From contig NZ_JAKGAR010000003.1 of the NCBI RefSeq assembly GCF_021532625.1, positions 682,001 to 746,000 of the forward strand: 64,000 nucleotides of DNA, written 5' to 3'. This stretch comes from Octadecabacter algicola (GTDB lineage: Bacteria > Pseudomonadota > Alphaproteobacteria > Rhodobacterales > Rhodobacteraceae). The position numbers and the translations under genes are program-made. The first letter of the stretch is position 1. Each line of letters opens with the position of its first letter. Below, in pieces: positions 1 to 9,010 of the stretch. The notes beneath the pieces are model-generated. The model was not told the DNA's origin and did not search any database. It saw only the letters and a program-made list of their open reading frames with translations.

Positions 1-95
1 ATGCCGACGATGTGGATGTCATCGACATCTTTGAACGCGTTCTTGGTTGGATCGATAAGTTCGCCGCCAAAGACGAGGTGAAGACGTTGGGACAT
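1..95 (-). CDS. DUF4170 family protein (N-terminal 31 residues, truncated by window edge)
   Basis: Only the start of the gene lies in the window. It begins MSQRLHLVFGGELIDP and continues with an acidic stretch ending in DDIHIVG. This opening resembles the small DUF4170 proteins of Rhodobacteraceae, whose function is unknown. It lies downstream of the PmbA and CysQ-like genes on the same strand; in relatives this order leads on to lipid A/Kdo genes such as waaA, but those would be outside the window. The family call rests on a short N-terminus and on remembered gene order. Confidence 0.7.
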   Translation of the reverse strand, partial: MSQRLHLVFGGELIDPTKNAFKDVDDIHIVG

Positions 96-176
96 AAAGC
101 ACCTTTGAGTTGCTATTTGAGACATAAATGAGTGTTGCGGGGACATTAGGCCCTGCTGCTTATCGGGTAAAGGCGA

Positions 177-941
177 TCAGGCGAGTGCGTCGATTAAAGT
201 TTGATGGATGCCACCTGCTGCGACCATGCCGTTGATCTGTGGATGAGGATTGTTGAAAGAAGCGGGTTGGCCCTTTTGATCGCTGACGATGCCGCCCGCC
301 TCGGTAACGATCAGCGCGCCCGCTGCGACGTCCCATTCCCAGGTAGGGCGGAGGGTCAGCATTCCGTCGAACTGCCCTTGCGCGACCAGTGCCAAGCGAT
401 AAGCGAGTGATGAGCGAAAGGTGCGTTTAAATGGCGGAGCCTTTGTCGCCCAATATTTTGAGTCCATGTTTGGTTTTGCTGAAAGGACAGTCGCAGTGTC
501 GATAGCTTTGTCTGCGGTTGCCAACAGGGGCGTGCCATTGCACGTGGCGCCTTGTCCCAGCGTGGCCGCATACATCGCGTCGTGCATCGGCAGATAGATC
601 ACGGCGGCGGTGACGATGCCGTTTTCAGAAATAGCGATTGAATGCGCCCAGTCTTTATTACCTTCGATAAAGGCGCGTGTTCCGTCGATCGGATCGACAA
701 TGAACTGCCGCTCGGTCGAGAGCCGCTTTTCGCCATCCTCGGTTTCCTCAGAGAGCCAGCCATAGTCTGGACGAGCCGTTTGAAGATCGGCGGAGAGTTG
801 GCGATTTACGTGAAGGTCGGCTTCGGTAACGGGCCCTTGCCCGCCAGATTTTTCCCACACCTCGGGCGAGGCGTTGAAATATTTCTTGGCGATGTCTCCC
901 GCGTCGCGGGCTGCGTTTATCAGAAGGTCAAGATCACGCAC
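177..941 (-). CDS. inositol monophosphatase family protein, CysQ-like 3'(2'),5'-bisphosphate nucleotidase
   Basis: A 254-residue Mg-dependent phosphatase of the inositol monophosphatase fold. Visible motifs are GWLSEET (about 61-67), the metal-binding DPIDGT (83-88) and WEWDVAAG (201-208), which together complete the active site. CysQ enzymes hydrolyse 3'-phosphoadenosine 5'-phosphate to AMP during sulfate assimilation; related enzymes act on inositol phosphate, and the sequence alone does not settle the substrate. The start is GTG, and its first eight bases overlap the end of pmbA, so the two are probably translationally coupled. A DUF4170 gene follows. Confidence 0.88.
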   Translation of the reverse strand: MRDLDLLINAARDAGDIAKKYFNASPEVWEKSGGQGPVTEADLHVNRQLSADLQTARPDYGWLSEETEDGEKRLSTERQFIVDPIDGTRAFIEGNKDWAHSIAISENGIVTAAVIYLPMHDAMYAATLGQGATCNGTPLLATADKAIDTATVLSAKPNMDSKYWATKAPPFKRTFRSSLAYRLALVAQGQFDGMLTLRPTWEWDVAAGALIVTEAGGIVSDQKGQPASFNNPHPQINGMVAAGGIHQTLIDALA

Positions 942-2280
942 CGGCGAGGGTCATCCCTTCGATCATCAGGCTTGGAATAATGCGACCCATATGGGCGCGG
1001 CCGTCGTTAGATGGGATAATCCGCGCTAGCATCTCAAGCAGATTTCCCGCTACCGTGCATTCATTGATGGGGTAGGCGATTTCGCCGTTCTCGATCCAGA
1101 AACCGGATGCGCCGCGGGAATAGTCACCGGTGTTCGGGTTAATGGTGGACCCAATCATAGACGTAATGAGGAGCCCTGTGCCCATGTCGCGGATGATCTC
1201 TTCGGGGGAGGCCTTGCCCGGAGTAAGTTCCAGGTGAGACACTGTAGGAGAAGGTGGGCCTGAAGTGCCGCGTGACGCGCTGCCGGTGCTGGGCAAACCT
1301 AGTTTGCGACCTGTCGCGAGGTCTAAGGTCCAACCTGTCAGGACACCGTCGTCGATGATCTTGCGTCGAGCGGTTGGTAGGCCTTCGCCATCAAACAACC
1401 GCGACCCAGCCACACGAGGGCGATGCGGTGTTTCGGTCAAGTCTATGCCTTCGGGCAGGACGCGTTCGTCGTTTTTTCCGAGCAGCCAAGATGACCCCCG
1501 CGCAATTGCGGCGCCGTTACTGGCTGACAGTAAGTGCCCAATCAGTGACCCTGCGATACGTTCGTCAAACAAGACCGGATAGGTCCCTGTCTGCGGTTTA
1601 CGTGCGCCATGACGTGCAACGGCCCGTTCCCCTGCCATGCGGCCAATGTCATCCGCCGCGCGCATGTCAGAGAGATGGATTCGACTGTCATGGTCATAGT
1701 CGCGTTCCATCTCAGAACCGCTGCCAGCAATCGCCACGGCGCTGATGGAGTGGCCTGTGCTTTGAGAACCAGCGGAAAAACCGTTGCTTGTGGCAAGGTG
1801 AACTTGCCGACGACCATACCCGGCTGAGGCGGATTGCACTTGCGCAACCCCTTCTATGGATTGCGCTGCTTCTTCGGCGATACGGGCCTGTTCTTGAAGC
1901 CATTCGGGGGTGGGTTCTGGGCCATTGTCGATCAGATCAAGGCGGCTGACATCAAGGTCTGTTGCCAGTTGCGAAGGGTCCGCAATGCCTGCATGCGGAT
2001 CTTCTGGGGCTTCTGCCGCCATTGCCACGGCGCGTTGTGCCATTTCGGAAATTGTACGATCCGACGTGTCAGATGCGGATACATTGGCGGAACGTTGCCC
2101 GACAAAAACACGCAGTCCAACATCCGTGCCCTCGGCGCGCTGCGCTTCCTCTAGAATACCTGAGCGCACATCAATTGAAACCGAAGTGCCAGCGACGGCC
2201 AAAGCGTCCGCAGTATCGGCGCCAGCGGCCTTCGCGGCCTCAATCAGGCGGTGTGTGAGGTCTGCAAGAGATTGGGTCAT
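934..2280 (-). CDS. pmbA: TldD/PmbA family protein (TldE/PmbA)
   Basis: A 448-residue TldD/PmbA-family protein of normal length. TldD and TldE(PmbA) form a heterodimeric metalloprotease that degrades unfolded peptides and, in enterobacteria, matures microcin B17 and degrades CcdA. The conserved C-terminal block with GDYSRGASGFWIENGEI and the preceding Gly/Ser-rich segment identify the family. The HExxxH zinc motif belongs to TldD, and I do not see it here, which favours the TldE/PmbA subunit. The RBS is AAGGACG before ATG. The gene overlaps the CysQ-like gene by eight bases. No TldD partner is in the window. Confidence 0.88.
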   Translation of the reverse strand: MTQSLADLTHRLIEAAKAAGADTADALAVAGTSVSIDVRSGILEEAQRAEGTDVGLRVFVGQRSANVSASDTSDRTISEMAQRAVAMAAEAPEDPHAGIADPSQLATDLDVSRLDLIDNGPEPTPEWLQEQARIAEEAAQSIEGVAQVQSASAGYGRRQVHLATSNGFSAGSQSTGHSISAVAIAGSGSEMERDYDHDSRIHLSDMRAADDIGRMAGERAVARHGARKPQTGTYPVLFDERIAGSLIGHLLSASNGAAIARGSSWLLGKNDERVLPEGIDLTETPHRPRVAGSRLFDGEGLPTARRKIIDDGVLTGWTLDLATGRKLGLPSTGSASRGTSGPPSPTVSHLELTPGKASPEEIIRDMGTGLLITSMIGSTINPNTGDYSRGASGFWIENGEIAYPINECTVAGNLLEMLARIIPSNDGRAHMGRIIPSLMIEGMTLAGA

Positions 2281-2395
2281 AAAGCGTCCTTTTCTTGTCT
2301 CAGGACGTAGTGCCTGTTCGGGCGACCCGCAAGTGCGTCCGGCCCCATTCTTGTATCACCAGTGTTCTATAGACGGACTGTCAAACAATGCAAAA

Positions 2396-2420
2396 CGGCG
2401 CCCGATAAAATCGGGCGCCG
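2396..2420 (-). terminator. rho-independent terminator after the DUF2125 gene
   Basis: A perfect 11-bp stem with a three-base loop (cggcgcccgat / atcgggcgccg). On the minus strand it is followed by TTTTG. It lies 26 bases past the DUF2125 stop and separates that gene from pmbA. Confidence 0.85.
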
Positions 2421-2446
2421 CTTGGTTCGTCAAAAGATATGGCGCG

Positions 2447-3958
2447 TTAGCGCAGGCGCTGACCATTCGCGAGAACATGGCCTTCGCTGTTCACTTCAAT
2501 CGTGGATGTCAGCATGTCATCACCAACGGGTGTCGTGAACATACCCATCATCATGCGCGGCATCATGGCTTCTTCTTCTGGGATCAGACCCATTTGAACA
2601 AGCTTGTCGACAAGGCCGTTCACGCCATTGATCTGAAAGGTTGCTTCGCCTTCAGGGCGGGGCATGCCGTCGAACGACTGCAAGTCTGTGTTGTCGAACG
2701 TAAATGCACCTTCACCAGTGATTTCGGCACCCGCAGCTTTTACCGTCAAGTCCGTAATCTGAAGCCCGTTCAATTCGCCCGGAACGTCGGCCATTGCAGC
2801 GGCTTCCATTTGCTCAGGGTCAAGGAAATCAAAGAAAGGTGTCACCTGGGCATCAATCCCCAGCGCAACTGTCAGTGGATCCCGCGGCAAGATGCTTTGT
2901 GGGTCGGCCATGCTCCATAAGAGTTCGCTAATCGCGAGTTCTGTGAAGTTGAATGCGAGACGCGCATCGCGCGGGCCGTCTTCGCCTTGGCTCAGCGGGA
3001 TTTGGAAGTCAAAACCGTACTCGGCCATTGATGCTTCGATCGGGAATGGAAGTTCATTTGGGATCAAAGCTGTAATGCTGATGTCTTGGGCCGAACCGGA
3101 ATAATCCATGCCATCTACGTCGAAAGAAAAGCCCAATTCACCGCCGGCAATTGTTGAGTTTCCTGATGCGGCCTCACCATCTGCGCTGATATCAAAGGCG
3201 TAAACGATTTCGCCGAACGTGTAGCCACCATCCATCGCCAATCCTTCGTTGAAAGGTGGTACATCGGCGCTCATGTCCATGTCGATGGGCATTGAGATAT
3301 TGGCGGCCATGTCCAAATCAGCCATGTCACCGTTAAAGCTCACGATGCCTTCGCCGCCAGTTTCACGGAACAAGACGTCGATATCTACGGCGCCAACCGC
3401 GACCTCATAGGCCATACGGGTCAAGTTGTCCTTAACGATGGAATACTGTCCGGACAAATCCAGCATAGCGATGACCGCGTCTTCAAGTTGGACTTCTTCC
3501 TTGGCGTCCCCTTCAAGACTATCGATCGCGATGGCATAGCGGTCGGCCGTGAATTCATAGTTCATCGCCTCAGGATCGCCGGATACGATCATTTCCAAAC
3601 CGGACTGCGAAACCGTCATGTTGACTGTGGATGGGTCACCATACTGGGGCGTGATACCGAGTGTCATCGGGTAGCTTTCGGCCGTGGTGATTGTAACGGT
3701 ACCGTCACCGTTCTCGGTCAGCTCAATGTCGCCCAGCTGTGCATTGATCGAAGTTTCCTCATCAGACATCGCAATCGCAACGCCCGAGATCGTAAGCGTG
3801 TCGCCGGACATTTCTTCACCTTTTGTGGTGAACCCTTGCCCATAGATTTCCATTTGGTCTGTCCAGTTGTCCCAGACCTGTTGAGCCGTCACATCGGCGC
3901 TTGCGGTTGTGCCGCATAGGATGGCCGCGATGATTGTTGAGTTACGAATAGACAGCAT
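2447..3958 (-). CDS. DUF2125 domain-containing exported protein
   Basis: A 503-residue protein with a signal peptide (hydrophobic IIAAILCGTTASA, cleavage near residue 21) and a mature part very rich in Asp, Glu and Gly, with many beta-prone repeats of 'G..I.F..DG' type. It matches the DUF2125 family typical of Rhodobacteraceae, for which no function is established. The pattern suggests a periplasmic or outer-membrane-associated protein with a long beta-repeat architecture. The start has a strong RBS (AGGAGATT). It is transcribed alone, with its own terminator, divergently from the SDR gene. Confidence 0.8.
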   Translation of the reverse strand: MLSIRNSTIIAAILCGTTASADVTAQQVWDNWTDQMEIYGQGFTTKGEEMSGDTLTISGVAIAMSDEETSINAQLGDIELTENGDGTVTITTAESYPMTLGITPQYGDPSTVNMTVSQSGLEMIVSGDPEAMNYEFTADRYAIAIDSLEGDAKEEVQLEDAVIAMLDLSGQYSIVKDNLTRMAYEVAVGAVDIDVLFRETGGEGIVSFNGDMADLDMAANISMPIDMDMSADVPPFNEGLAMDGGYTFGEIVYAFDISADGEAASGNSTIAGGELGFSFDVDGMDYSGSAQDISITALIPNELPFPIEASMAEYGFDFQIPLSQGEDGPRDARLAFNFTELAISELLWSMADPQSILPRDPLTVALGIDAQVTPFFDFLDPEQMEAAAMADVPGELNGLQITDLTVKAAGAEITGEGAFTFDNTDLQSFDGMPRPEGEATFQINGVNGLVDKLVQMGLIPEEEAMMPRMMMGMFTTPVGDDMLTSTIEVNSEGHVLANGQRLR

Positions 3959-4088
3959 TTCTTGAATCTCCTGCTAAAATAAGTTGCGCGCAGCCTTTCA
4001 AGTCTGCTGGATATGGTCAAGGTCGGGAAATCACTCCTTCGCGAGTGATGAAGGGGCCTGATGGGAAAACTATTGAAGAGGATAGGAC

Positions 4089-4838
4089 ATGTGCGTGACG
4101 AACAAGGTTGTTTTGGTGACGGGGGCCAGTCGGGGGATCGGGGCCGCCACTGCGCGGGCTTTTGCTGATGCGGGCGCAAAGGTCGCCTTGGTAGCGCGGT
4201 CTACCAACGAGATTAACGCCATAGCCGCCGAAATTGGTGAAAATGCCATTGCGATTGGATGTGATGTTGCGGACTACGGGCAAGTCGTCGCAGCGATTGA
4301 GCAGACGACGGCTGCATTTGGCCCGCTCGATATTTTGATTAACAATGCTGGGTTGCTTGATCCGATTGATCATTTGGCCGAGTCAGATCCAGACGTTTGG
4401 GGTAAAACGATCGACGTGAATTTGAAGGGTGTCTTTTACGGCATGCGTGCGGCGATGCCGGATATGATTGGCCGTGGTGCCGGTACGATTATCACTGTCT
4501 CATCCGGTGCAGCCCACGGGCCCGTCGAAGGGTGGTCCGCCTATTGTTCTTCCAAGGCGGGGGCCTACATGCTGACCCGCTGTGCAGACAATGAAGCCCG
4601 CGAGAAGGGGGTGCGTATCATGGGGTTATCGCCGGGAACAGTGGCGACTGATATGCAGCGTGATATCAAGGCGTCTGGTGTCAATCCTGTGAGCCAACTT
4701 GAATGGTCCGATCATATCCCACCCGAATGGCCCGCGCGGACATTGGTTTGGATGTGTTCTTCTGATGCAGATGAATTCCTTGGAACGGATGTTTCACTGC
4801 GAGATGAAACCATCCGCCAACGTGTGGGTCTTGTATGA
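4089..4838 (+). CDS. SDR family NAD(P)-dependent oxidoreductase
   Basis: A 249-residue classical short-chain dehydrogenase. The cofactor motif TGASRGIG is near residues 11-18, NNAG near 86-89, the catalytic Ser in VSSGAAHG, and YxxxK as YCSSK near 153-157. The substrate cannot be told from sequence. The C-terminus ends in an unusual charged tail (ETIRQRVGLV) rather than the common 'T.DGG' ending. Its stop overlaps the start of the enoyl-CoA hydratase-like gene (ATGA), so the two are probably co-translated and may act in one short-chain acyl or alcohol pathway; that pairing is inference. Confidence 0.9.
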   Translation: MCVTNKVVLVTGASRGIGAATARAFADAGAKVALVARSTNEINAIAAEIGENAIAIGCDVADYGQVVAAIEQTTAAFGPLDILINNAGLLDPIDHLAESDPDVWGKTIDVNLKGVFYGMRAAMPDMIGRGAGTIITVSSGAAHGPVEGWSAYCSSKAGAYMLTRCADNEAREKGVRIMGLSPGTVATDMQRDIKASGVNPVSQLEWSDHIPPEWPARTLVWMCSSDADEFLGTDVSLRDETIRQRVGLV

Positions 4839-5440
4839 TTCATGTGAGTTCAGAAAACGGTTGCCTGACACTCACGATCAACCGCCCTGACAAGGCCAAT
4901 GCCTTGACCGAAGTAATGTTGGGGCAACTAGCCGATGCGGTGGAGAATGCTGACGCCAAGGTTCTGATCCTTACCGGTAAGGGCAAAGTCTTCAGTGCCG
5001 GCGCAGATTTGGAAGACGTGCGAAATGGTACGCTTGCGATCTCACCAGAATGGGAACGGCTTTCGTCCGCCGTTGCCGCGTTTCCTGGGTTGAGCGTGGC
5101 GTCCTTGAATGGGTCTTGCGCTGGCGGTGCGTTGGGTATGATGCTGGCGTGCGATTTGCGGATTACGGTCCCAACGGCCAAATTCTTTTACCCCGTCATA
5201 AAAATGGGCGTTCTGCCGCAACCATCCGACCCTGCACGGTTAGCGGCATTGGTCGGGCCGTCGGCAGCAAAACGTATTTTGTTGAATGGCGCCAAAGTGA
5301 CCGCGCAAGAGGCTCAGTCGCTTGGTCTAGTGGACCAAATAAGTACGGACACACTTGAGGCAGATACTGCTGCCCTCATTAAACCTGCACTTGACGCAGA
5401 ACTGGCACAGGTAACAGCGATCAAGGCGATGATCGGCTGA
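4835..5440 (+). CDS. enoyl-CoA hydratase/isomerase family protein (short form)
   Basis: A 201-residue crotonase-fold protein. It has the two oxyanion-hole segments, GKVFSAGADL near residues 49-58 and NGSCAGGALGMMLACDLRI near 90-108. The usual length is about 255-265; here the C-terminal trimerisation helices are cut short, although a normal stop follows. The hydratase Glu pair is not obvious, so it may be an isomerase, hydrolase or other crotonase. It starts inside the SDR stop codon (4-nt overlap) and is followed 40 nt later by the MscS gene. Confidence 0.85.
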   Translation: MIHVSSENGCLTLTINRPDKANALTEVMLGQLADAVENADAKVLILTGKGKVFSAGADLEDVRNGTLAISPEWERLSSAVAAFPGLSVASLNGSCAGGALGMMLACDLRITVPTAKFFYPVIKMGVLPQPSDPARLAALVGPSAAKRILLNGAKVTAQEAQSLGLVDQISTDTLEADTAALIKPALDAELAQVTAIKAMIG

Positions 5441-5480
5441 GGCTCTGTTTTTGACGAAAGACGTGGTGTAGGAGGTGCCT

Positions 5481-6791
5481 ATGGAAGATTTAATGAACAC
5501 TGCGATGGGCTACATTACGCCTGCATATGAGTTTGTAGTTGGCTGGATCATTGACCCCGCCAATTGGGTGCAATTTGCATTGCTGGTCGCGGCCTATGTT
5601 TTGGCCGTTGTCATTACCCGCAAACTGAACCCGATTTTGACCAAGGCGCTGACACCGCCAGAAGAGAACCAAACGATCCTCGCCAAAGTGCGTCGGTTCG
5701 TTTTGCTGTTCCTTCCGTTGGTGCTGCCGCTTCTTGCATTTGCGCTGACCGCGATCGGCGAGCAAGTAACGCGATCGATTTTTGGTGCTGGCGAAATGAT
5801 CGCATTCGGTAAGCGGGTGTTCCTGTTCCTCGCGGTGCGTGCGTTTGTTCGCGATATGCTGACGGATCCACTCCTAAAGCTTCTCGGAAAGATGGTTCTG
5901 ATTCCGTTCGCTGCGATCTATGCGTTAGGCTTTCTCGACCCAATAATGCTGTGGCTTGGTGAGACAGTCGTCCCACTTGGCGGTATGTCTTTTTCATTGC
6001 TTGGATTGTTGCGGTTCTTGGTGGTTGCGATTGTGATGTTCTGGCTTGGGCGTTGGTCAAACGACCAGAGTTCGGCGATGATCCATAAGCAGGAAATGCC
6101 TGCTGCAACCCGCCAATTGGCAGTCAAAGCGGCCGAAATTGCGATCTTTGGTGTCGCCTTTCTTGTGGCAATGAATATCGCGGGGGTTCCCCTTAGTTCT
6201 CTGGCCGTGCTGACAGGTGCCTTAGGTGTTGGTATCGGTTTTGGCCTTCAGAAAATCGCGTCCAATTTTGTCTCTGGCGTGATCCTTCTCCTTGAGGGGC
6301 AAGCGACTGTTGGCGACTATGTTGAACTCGATGGGGGAGAGGCGGGCACGATCGTAAAGATGACCGCGCGTGCTGCGATCCTTGAGACCTATGACGGTAA
6401 ATGGATCGTAGTCCCCAACGAGGATTTCATCGTTACGCGGGTGGTAAATTATTCCGATAGTGGATCCGCCAATCGTTATGACGTTTCATTCTCTGTAAGT
6501 TACGACACGGACATTAACCGTATCCCCGATATCGTTGGACCCGCTGTCGCAGCATTGGATTTCGTTTTGAGTAAGCCCGAAGACCCCGATGTTGAACTCG
6601 ACGGGTTCGGAGACAGCGGTATTGAGTTTGTCGTTGAATTCTGGGTGAACGGGATTGATGACGGTAAGAACAAATATCGTAGCCACGTGCGATTTGCGAT
6701 CTGGAATGCGTTAAAAGACGCCGGTATTGAGATCCCATTCCCGCAGCGTGTTGTTGAGATCAAGGGCGGTTTTCCTGCCGCGTCTGAATGA
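5481..6791 (+). CDS. MscS-type mechanosensitive ion channel family protein
   Basis: A 436-residue inner-membrane channel. Several hydrophobic helices (about residues 15-200) lead into the pore-lining TM3 with GALGVGIGFGLQKIASNFVSG, followed by the beta domain (VGDYVELDGGEAGTIVKM) and the cytosolic vestibule domain. Channels of this family open under membrane tension and release solutes during hypo-osmotic shock. I start at ATG 5481 because AGGAGG lies just upstream; an in-frame GTG at 5475 sits inside that RBS. The stop overlaps the next start (ATGA). Confidence 0.9.
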   Translation: MEDLMNTAMGYITPAYEFVVGWIIDPANWVQFALLVAAYVLAVVITRKLNPILTKALTPPEENQTILAKVRRFVLLFLPLVLPLLAFALTAIGEQVTRSIFGAGEMIAFGKRVFLFLAVRAFVRDMLTDPLLKLLGKMVLIPFAAIYALGFLDPIMLWLGETVVPLGGMSFSLLGLLRFLVVAIVMFWLGRWSNDQSSAMIHKQEMPAATRQLAVKAAEIAIFGVAFLVAMNIAGVPLSSLAVLTGALGVGIGFGLQKIASNFVSGVILLLEGQATVGDYVELDGGEAGTIVKMTARAAILETYDGKWIVVPNEDFIVTRVVNYSDSGSANRYDVSFSVSYDTDINRIPDIVGPAVAALDFVLSKPEDPDVELDGFGDSGIEFVVEFWVNGIDDGKNKYRSHVRFAIWNALKDAGIEIPFPQRVVEIKGGFPAASE

Positions 6792-7960
6792 CGGACGCAC
6801 TCATTATTGGTGGCGGTCCAGCGGGATTGATGGCGGCTGACGTCTTGTCGGCTGCTGGTCACTCGGTTGTGGTCGCGGATGCAATGCCGACATTGGGTCG
6901 AAAGTTCTTGATGGCTGGTAAGTCCGGCCTGAACTTGACCAAGGCCGAGCCACTACCGGTTTTCATGCAAGCTTACGGTGCCGCAGAGGCGGATCTGTCG
7001 CCGATGATCTCGGAGTTCGGGCCAGAAGACGTGAGAGCGTGGGCCGAGGCACTGGGACAGACCGTTTTCACAGGATCAACCGCGCGGGTATTCCCAACCG
7101 TGATGAAAGCTTCACCACTGCTGCGGGCATGGCTTGCGCGTCTGTCAGAGCAAGGGGTGACTTTGCAAACCCGTTGGCGTTGGACGGGTTGGGACGGCGA
7201 TGATGCGACGTTTGATACACCGACTGGGGTGACCAGGATAACACCGCAAGTGACCGTCTTGGCGCTGGGCGGCGCGAGCTGGTCGCGCCTTGGGTCGAAC
7301 GGCCAGTGGGCAGGGCTCTTGCTGGATGCGGTTGCACCGTTCCAACCGGTTAACATGGGCTTTGATGTGGCGTGGTCCGATCACATGGCCTCGCATTTTG
7401 GCGCGGCAGTAAAAGGGTGCAAACTGACGGCGGGCGAAAGTATTTCGCGGGGTGAATTCGTGGTGTCGTCCAAGGGGCTTGAAGGTGGCGGGATCTATAC
7501 CGTTTCGGCAGCGATGCGCGACGGGGCGCCTTTGGTGATTGACCTTTTGCCGGACATGCCCGTCGAGGAGATTTCCACCAAACTGGCAGCCGTCAAAGGC
7601 AAACAGTCTGCCTCAAACAAGCTGCGAAAGGCATTGAAGCTGGATCCAGTAAAACGGGCGCTTTTGAACGAGTTTGGTCGAGATAGTGACTTATCTTTGC
7701 CGGAGAAGATCAAGGGGCTGGCCATCCCGCAACTGACCCCACGTCCGATCGATGAAGCAATTTCAACGGCAGGTGGAGTGCGGTTTGACGCTCTCACCGA
7801 TGACTTGATGCTTAAGTCCCGTGACGGAGTGTATTGCGTCGGTGAAATGCTGGACTGGGCCGCGCCGACGGGCGGTTATTTGATCAACGGTTGTTTGGCG
7901 ACGGGGCGGTGGGCCGGATTGGCCGCAGCATGCAGGCTTCAGTTGTCGCTCGGAGATTGA
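6788..7960 (+). CDS. TIGR03862-type NAD(P)/FAD-dependent oxidoreductase (HI0933/BaiN-like flavoprotein)
   Basis: A 390-residue flavoprotein. The Rossmann motif GGGPAGLMAADVLSAAGH is at the very N-terminus, GRKFLMAGKSGLNLT follows near residue 37, and the C-terminal FAD-binding end is CVGEMLDWAAPTGGYLINGC. These features place it in the HI0933-like family (TIGR03862 subgroup), for which physiological substrates are unclear. It starts within the MscS stop codon, so it is the last gene of the 4089-7960 run. Only five bases separate its end from the convergent epimerase gene, with no terminator between. Confidence 0.85.
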   Translation: MTDALIIGGGPAGLMAADVLSAAGHSVVVADAMPTLGRKFLMAGKSGLNLTKAEPLPVFMQAYGAAEADLSPMISEFGPEDVRAWAEALGQTVFTGSTARVFPTVMKASPLLRAWLARLSEQGVTLQTRWRWTGWDGDDATFDTPTGVTRITPQVTVLALGGASWSRLGSNGQWAGLLLDAVAPFQPVNMGFDVAWSDHMASHFGAAVKGCKLTAGESISRGEFVVSSKGLEGGGIYTVSAAMRDGAPLVIDLLPDMPVEEISTKLAAVKGKQSASNKLRKALKLDPVKRALLNEFGRDSDLSLPEKIKGLAIPQLTPRPIDEAISTAGGVRFDALTDDLMLKSRDGVYCVGEMLDWAAPTGGYLINGCLATGRWAGLAAACRLQLSLGD

Positions 7961-7965
7961 GTGCA

Positions 7966-8970
7966 TTAGACGTCGTAGTAGTCGCGATACCAATCAACGA
8001 AAGATTTAACGCCGGTTTCGACGTCCGTCGCTGGCGTATATCCGGTGAGCGTTTTCAGGAGTGATCCATCAGCCCAAGTTGCAGGCACGTCACCTGGCTG
8101 CATATCCATAAAGTTCTTTTTGGCGGGCTGGCCCAGTGCCTTTTCGATGGCTTCGACGAAGGCCATCAGCTGCACGGGTTCGCCGTTTCCGATGTTAACA
8201 ATCCGGTGCGGCGCTACTGGGGACAGACTGTCACCCTCTGGCACTTCGTCTAGCCGTTCAGGTGCCGCATCAAGCAGTAGACGGATGCCACGAACGAGGT
8301 CGGTGACATAGGTGAAGTCGCGGCTCATGTTGCCGTGGTTGTACACATCGATAGGGTCACCATTGAGAACGGCCTTGGTGAACTTGAATAACGCCATATC
8401 AGGGCGGCCCCATGGGCCATAGACCGTGAAGAACCGGAACATGGTTGTCGGGATGTCGTAAAGGTGGGCATAAGAATGGGCCATCACCTCGTTTGATTTT
8501 TTGGTCGCTGCGTAGAACGACATTTGCGTGTCGGCCTTGTCGGTCTCGGTGTAGGGCATTTCGGTATTGGCACCGTAGGCCGACGACGTTGATGCGAGTA
8601 AAAGGTGTTTGACGGGCGTCGCGCGGACGGCTTCTAGTAAGTTGAACGTGCCGATGATGTTGGCATCAACATAAGAGCGCGGCTCGTCGATGGAATAGCG
8701 GACGCCTGCTTGCCCCGCGAGGTGTACAACGAAATCGGGCTTCTCTTGCGAAACTAAATCCATCAGCACACCGTCTGCCTCGAGCCGGTCGTTCACGGCG
8801 CGAAAACTGCCAGACTGCAGCAGGTTCGCCTGCCTGCGTTCTTTCAAGCGAACGTCGTAATAATCCGTCATCGCATCAAAGCCGATGACCTCAAACCCTT
8901 CGTCCAAGAGGAGTTTACAAAGGTGATAACCGATAAATCCTGCGGATCCGGTGACTAGGGCCTTGGGCAT
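7966..8970 (-). CDS. NAD-dependent UDP-glucuronate 4-epimerase-like sugar epimerase
   Basis: A 334-residue extended SDR. The NAD motif is GSAGFIGYH near residues 8-16, the catalytic Tyr/Lys pair is in SFYAATKKSNE, and RFFTVYGPWGRPDMALFKF is typical of UDP-glucuronate 4-epimerases (LpsL/CapI type) that make UDP-galacturonate. Its job is probably to supply a uronic-acid precursor for exopolysaccharide or LPS. It is the third gene of a minus-strand run after the epimerase and the sugar transferase, with a gap of about 40 nt. Confidence 0.88.
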   Translation of the reverse strand: MPKALVTGSAGFIGYHLCKLLLDEGFEVIGFDAMTDYYDVRLKERRQANLLQSGSFRAVNDRLEADGVLMDLVSQEKPDFVVHLAGQAGVRYSIDEPRSYVDANIIGTFNLLEAVRATPVKHLLLASTSSAYGANTEMPYTETDKADTQMSFYAATKKSNEVMAHSYAHLYDIPTTMFRFFTVYGPWGRPDMALFKFTKAVLNGDPIDVYNHGNMSRDFTYVTDLVRGIRLLLDAAPERLDEVPEGDSLSPVAPHRIVNIGNGEPVQLMAFVEAIEKALGQPAKKNFMDMQPGDVPATWADGSLLKTLTGYTPATDVETGVKSFVDWYRDYYDV

Positions 8971-9010
8971 GGGAGACTCTTTTGTAACGGGTGATGGTTT
9001 GGTGGAACTG

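Noticed and set aside
1910-2920. A 336-codon plus-strand reading across pmbA and the DUF2125 gene
   Set aside because: It runs through two well-supported minus-strand genes and their intergenic terminator and has no recognizable domain.
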